Positions 9,991-18,044 of a stretch of DNA of 64,000 nt are shown here, in pieces. Every line of letters begins with the position of its first letter. The first letter of the stretch is position 1. The position numbers and the translations under genes are program-made. The stretch covers positions 248,001-312,000 of the forward strand of contig NZ_ML703269.1 of NCBI RefSeq assembly GCF_008520305.1, given 5' to 3'. This stretch comes from Mesorhizobium sp. SARCC-RB16n (GTDB taxonomy: Bacteria; Pseudomonadota; Alphaproteobacteria; Rhizobiales; Rhizobiaceae). The notes below the pieces were generated by a model, which did no database searches, was not told the origin of the DNA, and saw nothing but the letters and a program-made list of their open reading frames with translations.

Positions 9991-10082
9991 CTGAAACGCA
10001 TCGCCATCAAGGCGGTGCGTTTCAGTTTTTGTTTTGAGCATGTCGTTGTCCCAAAACCACTGCGCACTGTTGGGCGACATGC
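9991..10082. repeat. RIME-like double palindrome, copy 1
   Basis: Two adjacent inverted repeats. The first (9991-10025) pairs CTGAAACGCA with TGCGTTTCAG around an inner CGCC/GGCG stem. The second (10038-10082) pairs GCATGTCG with CGACATGC and contains CCCAAAACC and TTGGG arms. The second palindrome closely resembles the one at 48729-48775. The two-palindrome design matches rhizobial intergenic mosaic elements (RIME). The element ends 21 bp before the serS start, so it may lie in its 5' leader. Confidence 0.7.
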
Positions 10083-10103
10083 TACCCGAGGAGCGTTCAA
10101 ACC

Positions 10104-11408
10104 ATGCTTGACATCAAATGGATTCGCGACAACCCGAAGGCCCTTATCGAGGCGCTGGTGAAGCGCTCGTGGTCGTCCGAGGAGGCGCAGTCCACGGTCG
10201 ATGATCTGATCGCCCGGGATGAGGCGCGGCGCGGGCATGTCACCGAACTGCAGACCAAGCAGGAGCGCCGCAACGCCGCCTCGAAGGAGATCGGCAACGC
10301 CATGCGTTCGGGCGATGCCGCCCTTGCCGAAAAACTGAAAGCCGAAGTCGGCGAGATCAAGACCTTCATCCAGAATGGCGAGGCGCGTGAGCGCGAGCTC
10401 GACAAGGCGCTGAACGACGCGCTGGCGGTGCTGCCCAATGTGCCGTTCGACGACGTGCCGGTCGGCAAGGACGAGCACGACAATGTCGTCAGGCATATCG
10501 TCGGCAAGGCGCCGACGCGGCCGAACTGGGTGAAGGAGCATTTCGAGATCGGCGAAGCGCTCGGCATGATGGATTTCGAGCGTGCCGCGAAATTGTCGGG
10601 CTCGCGCTTCACCGTGCTGAAGAGCGGCCTGGCGCGGATGGAACGCGCGATCGGCCAGTTCATGCTCGACCTGCACACGACCGAACACGGCTATGAGGAG
10701 GTCATCCCGCCGCTGATGGTGAAGGACGACGTTCTGTTCGGCACCAACCAGTTGCCGAAGTTCGAGGAGGATCTGTTCTTCACGCCGCACGGGGAGGGCA
10801 GGCTTGGCCTGATCCCTACCGCCGAAGTGCCGCTCACCAATCTCGTGCGCGAGGAGATCACGGCGCATGAAAAGCTGCCGCTGCGCTACACCGCGCTGAC
10901 GCCCTGCTTCCGTTCGGAGGCAGGCTCGGCGGGCCGCGATACACGCGGCATGCTGCGCCAGCATCAGTTCTACAAGGTCGAGCTGGTGTCGATCACCGAC
11001 CAGGAATCCTCGCTCGCCGAGCATGAGCGGATGACGCAATGCGCCGAGGAAGTCTTGAAGCGGCTCGAACTGCCGTTCCGTACCATGGTGCTGTGCACCG
11101 GCGACATGGGCTTTGGCGCGCGCAAGACCTATGACATCGAGGTCTGGCTGCCCGGCCAGAACGCCTATCGCGAAATCTCGTCCTGCTCTGTCTGCGGCGA
11201 TTTCCAGGCGCGCCGCATGGACGCCCGCTACAAGGACAGAGACGGCAAGGGCAACCGCTTCGTCCACACGCTCAACGGTTCGGGCACCGCTGTCGGCCGC
11301 GCTCTCATAGCTGTCATCGAAAACTACCAGAATGAGGATGGCAGCGTAACCATTCCTGAAGTGCTGCGGCCTTACATGGGCGGCCTGGAAAAGATCGAAT
11401 CGAACTAA
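10104..11408 (+). CDS. serS: Serine--tRNA ligase
   Basis: Class II synthetase that charges tRNA-Ser and tRNA-Sec. The 434-residue product has an N-terminal coiled-coil arm (about residues 30-105, rich in E/K/A), motif 2 ([18 protein letters not shown]) and motif 3 ([18 protein letters not shown]). The ATG is preceded by GAGGAG at good spacing. The TAA stop shares its last base with the surE start codon, so serS, surE and pcm form a tightly coupled operon. Confidence 0.97.
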   Translation: MLDIKWIRDNPKALIEALVKRSWSSEEAQSTVDDLIARDEARRGHVTELQTKQERRNAASKEIGNAMRSGDAALAEKLKAEVGEIKTFIQNGEARERELDKALNDALAVLPNVPFDDVPVGKDEHDNVVRHIVGKAPTRPNWVKEHFEIGEALGMMDFERAAKLSGSRFTVLKSGLARMERAIGQFMLDLHTTEHGYEEVIPPLMVKDDVLFGTNQLPKFEEDLFFTPHGEGRLGLIPTAEVPLTNLVREEITAHEKLPLRYTALTPCFRSEAGSAGRDTRGMLRQHQFYKVELVSITDQESSLAEHERMTQCAEEVLKRLELPFRTMVLCTGDMGFGARKTYDIEVWLPGQNAYREISSCSVCGDFQARRMDARYKDRDGKGNRFVHTLNGSGTAVGRALIAVIENYQNEDGSVTIPEVLRPYMGGLEKIESN

Positions 11409-12166
11409 TGCGTATTCTTCTGACCAATGACGACGGCATTCATGCCGAGGGACTGGCGTCGCTCGAACGCGTCGCCCGCACGCTGTCCGACGATGTCTGG
11501 GTGGTGGCGCCGGAACAGGACCAGTCGGGCTATGCGCATTCGCTGTCGATCTCGGAGCCGCTGCGATTGCGCAAAATCGGCGAGAAGCATTTTGCCGTGC
11601 GCGGCACGCCGACCGATTGCGTCATCATGGGCGTCAAGAAGATCCTGCCTGGTGCACCCGACCTGATCCTGTCCGGCATCAACTCGGGCGCCAACATCGC
11701 CGACGACGTGACCTATTCCGGCACCGTCGCCGGCGCCATGGAAGGTGCTTTGCTCGGCATCCGCTCGATCGCGCTCAGCCAGGGTTACAGCTATGTCGGC
11801 GAGGACCGTGTCGTCCCTTATGAGACCACCGAAGCGCTGGCGCCGGCGCTGCTGAAGAAGCTCGTCGCGACGCCGCTGCCGGACGGCGTGCTGCTCAATG
11901 TCAATTTCCCCAACTGCCTTCCCGAGGAGGTGGCCGGCACGGTGGTCACCACGCAGGGCAAGCTGGTGCACAGCCTGTGGGTCGACGAGCGCCGCGACGG
12001 GCGCGGCCTGCCATATTACTGGCTGCGCTTCGGCCGCGAGCCTGTCGAGGGCAAGCAGGGAACCGACCTCTTTGCCCTGCGCAACCGGCTGGTGTCGGTG
12101 ACACCGTTGCAACTTGACCTTACCGCGCATGAGATCCGTGACCAGCTCAGCAAGGCGCTTGCATGA
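11408..12166 (+). CDS. surE: 5'/3'-nucleotidase SurE
   Basis: Metal-dependent nucleoside monophosphate phosphatase linked to stationary-phase survival. The N-terminus [16 protein letters not shown] carries the paired aspartates that bind the metal, and [19 protein letters not shown] supplies the remaining conserved asparagine and glycine-rich loop. Length of 252 residues is typical. It overlaps serS by one base and pcm by four (ATGA); surE-pcm pairing is widely conserved and suggests shared expression under protein and nucleotide damage. Confidence 0.96.
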   Translation: MRILLTNDDGIHAEGLASLERVARTLSDDVWVVAPEQDQSGYAHSLSISEPLRLRKIGEKHFAVRGTPTDCVIMGVKKILPGAPDLILSGINSGANIADDVTYSGTVAGAMEGALLGIRSIALSQGYSYVGEDRVVPYETTEALAPALLKKLVATPLPDGVLLNVNFPNCLPEEVAGTVVTTQGKLVHSLWVDERRDGRGLPYYWLRFGREPVEGKQGTDLFALRNRLVSVTPLQLDLTAHEIRDQLSKALA

Positions 12167-12822
12167 ATCAAGGCTTTCCAATCGATGATCGCGAAGGATT
12201 TGCCGCTTTCCTGCTGCGCCTGCGCGGCAGGGGAATGGTGCCGAAGGCGCTGATCGCGGCTTTCGAAGCGACGCCGCGGCGCGGCTTCCTGACGGCGCAG
12301 TTCCATCCGATCGCCTGGTCGGATCGCATGCTGCCGATCGAATGCGGCGAAGCGATCGAAGGGGCTGACATGCAGGCGGCGGTGATCGCCGCACTCGCCA
12401 TCGAAGCGGGAAACCGCGTGCTCGAGATCGGCACCGGTTCCGGCTACACATCGGCTGTCATGTCGCGGCTGGCCGCGCGCGTCGTGACCGTCGATCGCTA
12501 CAAGACGCTGGTCGAGCAAGCCCGGCAGCGTTTCGAGGCGCTCGGCATCGGCAATGCCATCGTGCGCCAGGCCGATGGCTCCAACGGATTGCCCAATGAA
12601 GGGCCGTTTGACCGCATCGTCGCCTGGGCGGCATTCGACAGCCTGCCGCGCTTCCTGCTCGACCAGTTGTCGAGCGGCGGCATCGTCATCGCACCGATCG
12701 GACCGGAGGAGGGCGAGCAGGTGCTGGCCAAGCTCACCAAGGTCGGCAGCCGTTTCGAACGCGAGGATATCGGCATGGTGCGGCTGCAACCGATCCTGCG
12801 CAGTTTAGCAGCGGTTATCTAG
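12163..12822 (+). CDS. pcm: Protein-L-isoaspartate O-methyltransferase
   Basis: SAM-dependent enzyme that methylates isoaspartyl residues to start repair of aged proteins. The 219-residue sequence has the SAM-binding motif [19 protein letters not shown] (about residues 86-104) and the following acidic loop [10 protein letters not shown]. The substrate-side motif is [16 protein letters not shown]. It is the last gene of the serS-surE-pcm run, beginning inside the surE stop. About 165 bp with no gene or clear signal separates it from the lipoprotein downstream. Confidence 0.94.
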   Translation: MNQGFPIDDREGFAAFLLRLRGRGMVPKALIAAFEATPRRGFLTAQFHPIAWSDRMLPIECGEAIEGADMQAAVIAALAIEAGNRVLEIGTGSGYTSAVMSRLAARVVTVDRYKTLVEQARQRFEALGIGNAIVRQADGSNGLPNEGPFDRIVAWAAFDSLPRFLLDQLSSGGIVIAPIGPEEGEQVLAKLTKVGSRFEREDIGMVRLQPILRSLAAVI

Positions 12823-12987
12823 TTTCAGGCAGGCTGCCGATCTCTTTCGGGCCTAGGTTTCCGTACCGCCGACCGTCCCCAAATGTTTTAAGAAAATTTT
12901 CGTCGGATTCTAATGGGTTAACCGCCCAGTAACATTAACGCGCTTTAATCCTGTCCAGTTGGTGCAGCGTTTGTGCGGGTTAGTGCG

Positions 12988-14514
12988 ATGCAACTCAGTG
13001 TTTTGAAAGCAAATAGTCGCAATCTGGCGCGGGGCTGCGCTGTTCTGATGATTGCGGGCGCGGCAGCAGGGTGCAGTTCCCAGGCTTCGCGGTTCAACAG
13101 TGTCGACGACGTCTTCACATCCTCGACAAACAATCAGCGCGCCATCATCAACAAGCAGGATGCCGTGCAGCCCTATCCGGGCGATGTCTCGGCCGCTCCG
13201 CTCGACGGCAGCCACACGCAGTCGGTGAGCCGCTCCAGTCTCGAACCTGTTTCGAGCCGGCCCTTGCCGCCGCCGGCTTCCGCGCAGGCGGCTCCGGCGC
13301 TCGCGCCCGCCGCCAATCCGGTACGTGTCGCATCGGCGCCCGCTCTGGTGCGCCCGGCGCCGCATCTCGACAGGGCGACGACCGGCACTGTCGCGCCGAC
13401 CGCGAAGCCTTTCAAGAATGCCCAGCCGGACGAGCCGAAGATGGCCCAGGCCGGCACGCCGCACGCGACAGAAATCGTCGTCAGGGACGGCGAGACCCTT
13501 TCCGGCCTGGCGGCGCATTACAAGGTGCCGGCCGATGTCATCATGAAGGTGAACGGCCTGAGCCCGACCAAGGGGCTGAGGACCGGCCAGAAGATCGTCA
13601 TCCCGGCCTATGCCTATTCAAGCAAGGGCGAGCCGAAGGTTGCCGACGCAAAGCCGGCGAAAGAGCGCAAGCACGATCTGCCGGCCACCGCGCCGGACAA
13701 GGTGGCCGTGCTGCCGCAGCAACCGAAGCTGAAGGAAGGCAAGTCCGCCGCTCAGATCGATGCGTCGGCCGCGGCGAACCAGCCCAAGGAACCCAAGCCG
13801 GCGCAGGTGGCCAAGGCAACCGGCGCCGCCGGTACCTATACGGTCCAGTCCGGCGACACGATGTCCTCGATTGCCAGAAAGACCGGCGTCGGTGTGGTTG
13901 CGCTGAAGCAGGCCAACGGCATGAAGGATGGCATGTTGAAAATCGGCCAGACCTTGAAGGTGCCGGCCGGCGGAACGGCGACGGTCGCCAGCGCCAAGCC
14001 GGTGAAGGTCGATCCGGTGACCACCGCCACCACACAGCCGGCGGCAAAGGCCACACCTTCGGAAACGCTGGCATCCTACACGCCGCCGAAGAAGGACACG
14101 AAAGTCATCCAGCAGGCCGAGGACGACGAGGCGGTGGCGCCGGGTGCCACTGGTATCGGCAAAATGCGCTGGCCGGTCCGTGGCCGGGTGATCTCCGGCT
14201 TCGGATCCGGCAAGGACGGCGTCGACATCGCCGTGCCAACCGGCACGCCGGTCAAGGCGGCCGAGAATGGCGTGGTCATCTATGCCGGCAACGGGCTGAA
14301 GGAATTCGGCAACACGGTGCTGGTGCGTCACGAAAATGGCCTGGTCACCGTCTATGGCCATGCCAGCTCGATTGAGGTGCAGCGCGGCCAGAAGGTCAAG
14401 CGCGGCCAGGAAATCGCACTCTCGGGCATGAGCGGCACGACGGACTCGCCGAAGCTGCACTTCGAAGTGCGCAAGAACTCGGCTCCGGTCGATCCTTCAG
14501 CCTATCTCGAATAG
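12988..14514 (+). CDS. LysM/M23 lipoprotein, probable NlpD/DipM-like amidase activator
   Basis: Envelope lipoprotein of 508 residues. A signal peptide ends in a lipobox (AGAAAGCSS). Two LysM peptidoglycan-binding domains follow (about residues 155-201, RDGETLSGLAAHYKVP; and about 285-330, QSGDTMSSIARKTGV), then a C-terminal M23/LytM domain (about 394-505). The catalytic positions look degenerate: the first zinc site reads KDGVD where active enzymes have HxxxD, and the HxH motif reads KLHFEVR. This suggests an amidase activator like NlpD, EnvC or DipM rather than an active endopeptidase. ATG at 12988 is preferred over the in-frame GTG at 12973. An intrinsic terminator follows. Confidence 0.88.
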   Translation: MQLSVLKANSRNLARGCAVLMIAGAAAGCSSQASRFNSVDDVFTSSTNNQRAIINKQDAVQPYPGDVSAAPLDGSHTQSVSRSSLEPVSSRPLPPPASAQAAPALAPAANPVRVASAPALVRPAPHLDRATTGTVAPTAKPFKNAQPDEPKMAQAGTPHATEIVVRDGETLSGLAAHYKVPADVIMKVNGLSPTKGLRTGQKIVIPAYAYSSKGEPKVADAKPAKERKHDLPATAPDKVAVLPQQPKLKEGKSAAQIDASAAANQPKEPKPAQVAKATGAAGTYTVQSGDTMSSIARKTGVGVVALKQANGMKDGMLKIGQTLKVPAGGTATVASAKPVKVDPVTTATTQPAAKATPSETLASYTPPKKDTKVIQQAEDDEAVAPGATGIGKMRWPVRGRVISGFGSGKDGVDIAVPTGTPVKAAENGVVIYAGNGLKEFGNTVLVRHENGLVTVYGHASSIEVQRGQKVKRGQEIALSGMSGTTDSPKLHFEVRKNSAPVDPSAYLE

Positions 14515-14566
14515 AATAAAAAACGCAGATGCGGGCCGCCTGACCTCCAGTCCGGCCCGCCGGCTC

Positions 14567-14596
14567 AGCCCGCCCCGCAAGGAGCGGGCTTTTTCA
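14567..14596 (+). terminator. Intrinsic terminator after LysM/M23 gene
   Basis: AGCCCGCCCC pairs with GGAGCGGGCT around a GCAA tetraloop (ten pairs, one mismatch) and is followed by TTTT. It closes the long + strand block before the minus-strand oxidoreductase gene. Confidence 0.8.
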
Positions 14597-14622
14597 GTTT
14601 GCCAGATGGCAGTTTTCAAGGC

Positions 14623-15513
14623 TCAAAGATGATCGCGCAGCGTGTCGGCGATCATGACCTCGAGGCTGCTGGCCTCGATGCCGAGAAGTATCTCGGTGTC
14701 GGAAGTATCGACCAGCAAAGGGCTCTCGAAAAGATAGCTCATCTCGATGAGCTCATGCATGCCCAATGCTTCCATCTCGGCAGTGGAATAGGAACGGATT
14801 TCAGAAACCTCTTGTCGAAGCATCGCAGCGGTTTTCTGGATAAGCTGGCGGGGTGAGGCGTATTGCGAGGGAACGTGAAACGCTCGCCCCCATTCGCCCG
14901 TGTAACGGGAAGCCGCGACAAGTGTCCTGGCGACGTCCTTGGCGAAGGCCCAGGCATGGGTTGCGTCGAGGTTTCCAATGAAGGCAGTGGGTTTCCCCTT
15001 GATGATGGAGGGTAGCGCAACTAGGGAGAAGTAGCTGATGGCGCCATGTCCGAGATAGTCGCTGGACCGCACTTCGATCGCCGGTACATCGGCACGGACC
15101 GCCCGCTGCCACATGATCGTCCTTGCGGTTCCTTTCTTCGAAGTCGGGTCCAAGGGCAAGTCGGAACGAAGCGGGCTGTCGGCATTTTCCCCATAGCCAT
15201 AAAGGTTTCCAAGCACGATGAGCTTCGTGCCGACCGTTTCGGCCGCGCGCACGGTACCGTCGATGATGGGGAAGAAGTCGGTCGGCCACCTGTGATAGGT
15301 GGCCATGGCACACATGAAGATGGCATCGGCGCCCTGGCAGATACGCGCGAGTTCCGAAGCATCGGTCGCGTCGGCCTTTACGCCCCGCACGTTCTGCAAT
15401 GTGTTCGAACCGACGCTCCGGCTGGTGAGAACGACATCATGTCCCTCCTCGCCAACAAGGCGAGCGGTTTCGCGACCGACCGGGCCGGCTCCGACGACAA
15501 CATAGAAACTCAT
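14623..15513 (-). CDS. NAD(P)-binding epimerase/oxidoreductase (atypical SDR)
   Basis: Predicted 296-residue Rossmann-fold protein. The N-terminus (MSFYVVVGAGPVGRETARL) carries a GxGxxG-type nucleotide loop, and conserved NAD-dependent epimerase features follow (ADATDASELARICQGADAIF; LGNLYGYGE). The substrate is unknown. The open frame extends about 70 codons upstream of the ATG at 15513, but that part has no family character. It is divergent from the frameshifted AraC regulator starting at 15612, with about 100 bp between; by analogy with similar pairs the regulator probably controlled this gene. Confidence 0.85.
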   Translation of the reverse strand: MSFYVVVGAGPVGRETARLVGEEGHDVVLTSRSVGSNTLQNVRGVKADATDASELARICQGADAIFMCAMATYHRWPTDFFPIIDGTVRAAETVGTKLIVLGNLYGYGENADSPLRSDLPLDPTSKKGTARTIMWQRAVRADVPAIEVRSSDYLGHGAISYFSLVALPSIIKGKPTAFIGNLDATHAWAFAKDVARTLVAASRYTGEWGRAFHVPSQYASPRQLIQKTAAMLRQEVSEIRSYSTAEMEALGMHELIEMSYLFESPLLVDTSDTEILLGIEASSLEVMIADTLRDHL

Positions 15514-15611
15514 GGCATAACCTCTCGTCCAAGTTTGATGGAGAGGCGTGAGTACAGGTCCACGGCATTGAAAATCGCGCGGGAATTGCCAAGTCTTGAA
15601 CAGGTTTTGCC

Positions 15612-16447
15612 ATGAATCGAGAGAGCATGCGTTCGCAATACGCTTCGGCCCAAGCCGCGTCCGACGTAACAATGGCCGCCCGGCATGTCGAAGCCGGCGT
15701 CTACCGTCTGCCCCGGGCGCCACACCATCGCATCATGGTGCATGCCAGCGCGGCGACGCGCACCTACTGCAATCGGGTCGGACGATATTTCGTCAGGCGC
15801 GCCGGCGATATCGACCTGGTGCCGACCGGCCAGGAGGGCGGCTTCGAGGCCGAAACCTCGTTCGACACGATAGAGATCGCGTTGCAGCCAGCGCTGATGG
15901 AAAGGTGGCGGCGGAGCTTGGCGGCAAGGCACAAGCCTTGCGGTTCGACGCGCGTCACCTGCTTCGTGACCAGCGCATCGAACATCTCGCCCGAGCGCTC
16001 GAGAGCGAACTGAACGCAAACTCGCCGAGCGACCCTTTGTTTGCCGACAGCATTGGCGCCGCACTGGCGGTGAGGCTGCTTGGCCTCGGTGAACCTGATG
16101 TCGGTCGCACGAACCGCTTGTCGAATGCCCAGCTCCAGCGCGTGCTGGATCACATCGAGGCGGCTCTCCACGAGCCGCTTTCGATCCATCGACTAAGCCG
16201 AGTTGCCGGCGCGAGCAGCTCGCATTTGCGGACATGGTTCAAGGTGGCGACGGGCGTCACCCTGCACCGCTACGTGTTGCGACGTCGCGTCGAACGCGCA
16301 CGCGTTCTGCTGTTGCGAGGCGATCTCAGCACAAGCGAAGTGGCTGAAATGACGGGCTTCGCGCACCAGTCACATCTGGCGCACTGGATGCGTCGCGAGA
16401 TCGGCCAAACCCCGCGCGGCCTGCGACGGGATCAGCCGCCCAAATAG
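15612..16447 (+). pseudogene. AraC-family transcriptional regulator, frameshifted
   Basis: The N-terminal effector domain is read in one frame from ATG 15612 (MNRESMRSQYASAQAA to about residue 97, IALQPALMER). The C-terminal two-helix-turn-helix AraC domain is read in the +2 frame (LSIHRLSRVAGASSSHLRTW; then TSEVAEMTGFAHQSHLAHW). Restoring one G in the GG at 15904-15905 would give LQPALMERVAAELGGKAQ and a continuous protein of about 278 residues. As it stands the first frame stops at 16013. Either a real pseudogene or a base-call error. It is divergent from the oxidoreductase upstream. Confidence 0.82.
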
Positions 16448-16487
16448 CCCTTGCGCTTGATCGCGCTGGCGACGCGATGCGAACGCG

Positions 16488-17363
16488 TCAATCCTGCAGC
16501 GGTTTGCCGAGCCGGCCGGCCAAATCCTGGGTGAACTGCCAGGCGACGCGGCCGGAGCGGCTGCCGCGCGTCGTTGCCCATTCCAGAGCTTCGGCGCGCA
16601 ACTGCCCGGGGTCTATGTCGAGGCCATGATGGGTGGCATAACCATTGATCATATCGAGATATTCGTCCTGCGAACATTTGTGGAAGCCGAGCCACAGGCC
16701 GAAACGGTCTGACAGCGAGACCTTTTCCTCGACCGCTTCGGACGGGTTGATGGCGGTCGAGCGCTCATTGTCGATCATGTCGCGCGGCAACAGATGGCGG
16801 CGGTTCGAGGTGGCGTAGAAGATGACGTTGGCCGGGCGGCCCTCGACGCCGCCTTCAAGGGCTGCCTTCAGCGATTTGTAGGACGTGTCGTCATGATCGA
16901 AGGACAGGTCGTCGCAAAACAGGATGATGCGGAAAGGGGCCGCCTTCAGCAGGCCCATCAGCTTCGGCAGCGTATCGATGTCCTCGCGGTGGATTTCGAT
17001 CAGCTTCAGCGGCAGGCCGGATTTGGCCTTGGCGTTGATTTGTGCATGCACGGCCTTGACCAGCGACGATTTGCCCATGCCGCGCGAGCCCCACAACAGG
17101 ACGTTGTTGGCGGCGAAGCCGGCGGCGAAGCGCTTGGTGTTGTCGACGAGGATGTCGCGGACGCGGTCGACGCCGCGGATCAGGCCGATGTCGACGCGAT
17201 TGACCTTGCGCACCGGCTCCAGATAGCCGGGGTCGGCCTGCCAGACGAAGCAATCGGCCACGTTGAGGTCGGTTTCAGGCACCGGCGGCGGAGCGAGGCG
17301 GCTGACGGCCTCGATCAGGCGGTCGAGTTTCTGGTTCAAGGCGTCGATGCTGATATCGGTCAT
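16488..17363 (-). CDS. ATP-binding protein of the DUF815 (AAA) family
   Basis: P-loop ATPase of 291 residues. Walker A is LWGSRGMGKSSLVKA (about residues 91-105) and Walker B is RIILFCDDLSF (about 146-156); SNRRHLLPRDM resembles the sensor region of DUF815 proteins. The biochemical role of this family is not established. The frame stays open upstream to 17609 through repeat sequence, so the start at 17363 (MTDISIDALNQKLDRLIE) was chosen by family-like composition. It stands alone, divergent from yajC. Confidence 0.85.
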   Translation of the reverse strand: MTDISIDALNQKLDRLIEAVSRLAPPPVPETDLNVADCFVWQADPGYLEPVRKVNRVDIGLIRGVDRVRDILVDNTKRFAAGFAANNVLLWGSRGMGKSSLVKAVHAQINAKAKSGLPLKLIEIHREDIDTLPKLMGLLKAAPFRIILFCDDLSFDHDDTSYKSLKAALEGGVEGRPANVIFYATSNRRHLLPRDMIDNERSTAINPSEAVEEKVSLSDRFGLWLGFHKCSQDEYLDMINGYATHHGLDIDPGQLRAEALEWATTRGSRSGRVAWQFTQDLAGRLGKPLQD

Positions 17364-17400
17364 GTCAGGTCTTTTGCTTTGGTTCTTGCGGTGGCTGGCG

Positions 17401-17497
17401 GAACCGGTTCGATTCCGGCGGTTTCGAAACCGGTTGCAACCATTTGTTCGAACGTGATCTTTTCCGAAAACCGGCTCGCGCTTTTGGTGATCCTGCT
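17401..17497. repeat. RIME-like double palindrome, diverged copy 2
   Basis: Two inverted repeats in the gap between the divergent DUF815 gene and yajC. The first (17401-17435) pairs AACCGGTT arms. The second (17452-17497) contains TGATCTTTTCCGAAAACCGG and a matching GCTTTTGGTGATC arm, a sequence type that recurs in rhizobial intergenic regions. Same architecture as the repeats at 9991 and 48682 but of a different sequence subgroup. Confidence 0.55.
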
Positions 17498-17651
17498 CTA
17501 ACACGGCTAAACAGGCCGGAAAAGCAGCGGATTTGCCCGGCCGCGCAGTTGCATTGACAACTTTACCGACTATATTCCGGCCAAATTTCGCGGGGCCGCC
17601 AAATTCCACAAGACGGTTTGGCGGCTGTTTTCAAAATTCAGGAGTACCTCG

Positions 17652-17993
17652 ATGTTCGTGACACCGGCATACGCCCAAGGCATCGGCGGCGCCTCTCCCG
17701 ATATGTTCATCAGCATTTTGCCGTTTGTCCTGATTTTCGTGATCATGTATTTTCTGATCATCCGCCCGCAGCGCACGCAGCTGAAGAAGCGCGGCGAGAT
17801 GCTGGCGGCGGTTCGTCGCGGCGACACGGTCGTCACCGGCGGCGGTTTCGTCGGCAAGGTGACGAAGGTGATCGACGACAACGAGCTGGAGATCGATCTT
17901 GGCGGCGGCACGAAGGTGACGGCGCTGCGCTCGACGATCGCCGACGTGCGCGTCAAGGGCGAACCGGTCGCCAACCAGAACGCCAAGAAATAA
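17652..17993 (+). CDS. yajC: Preprotein translocase subunit YajC
   Basis: Small inner-membrane accessory subunit of the Sec translocon that associates with SecDF. The 113-residue product has one N-terminal membrane helix (ISILPFVLIFVIMYFLII) followed by RPQ, the usual boundary, and a small cytoplasmic domain with GDTVVTGGGFVGKVTKV. It lies directly upstream of secDF (51 bp gap), the standard order. Confidence 0.95.
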   Translation: MFVTPAYAQGIGGASPDMFISILPFVLIFVIMYFLIIRPQRTQLKKRGEMLAAVRRGDTVVTGGGFVGKVTKVIDDNELEIDLGGGTKVTALRSTIADVRVKGEPVANQNAKK

Positions 17994-18044
17994 CCAGATT
18001 CCAGGCGGAGCGATCCGCGGACACGCTCTGACGGACGACGCCAT

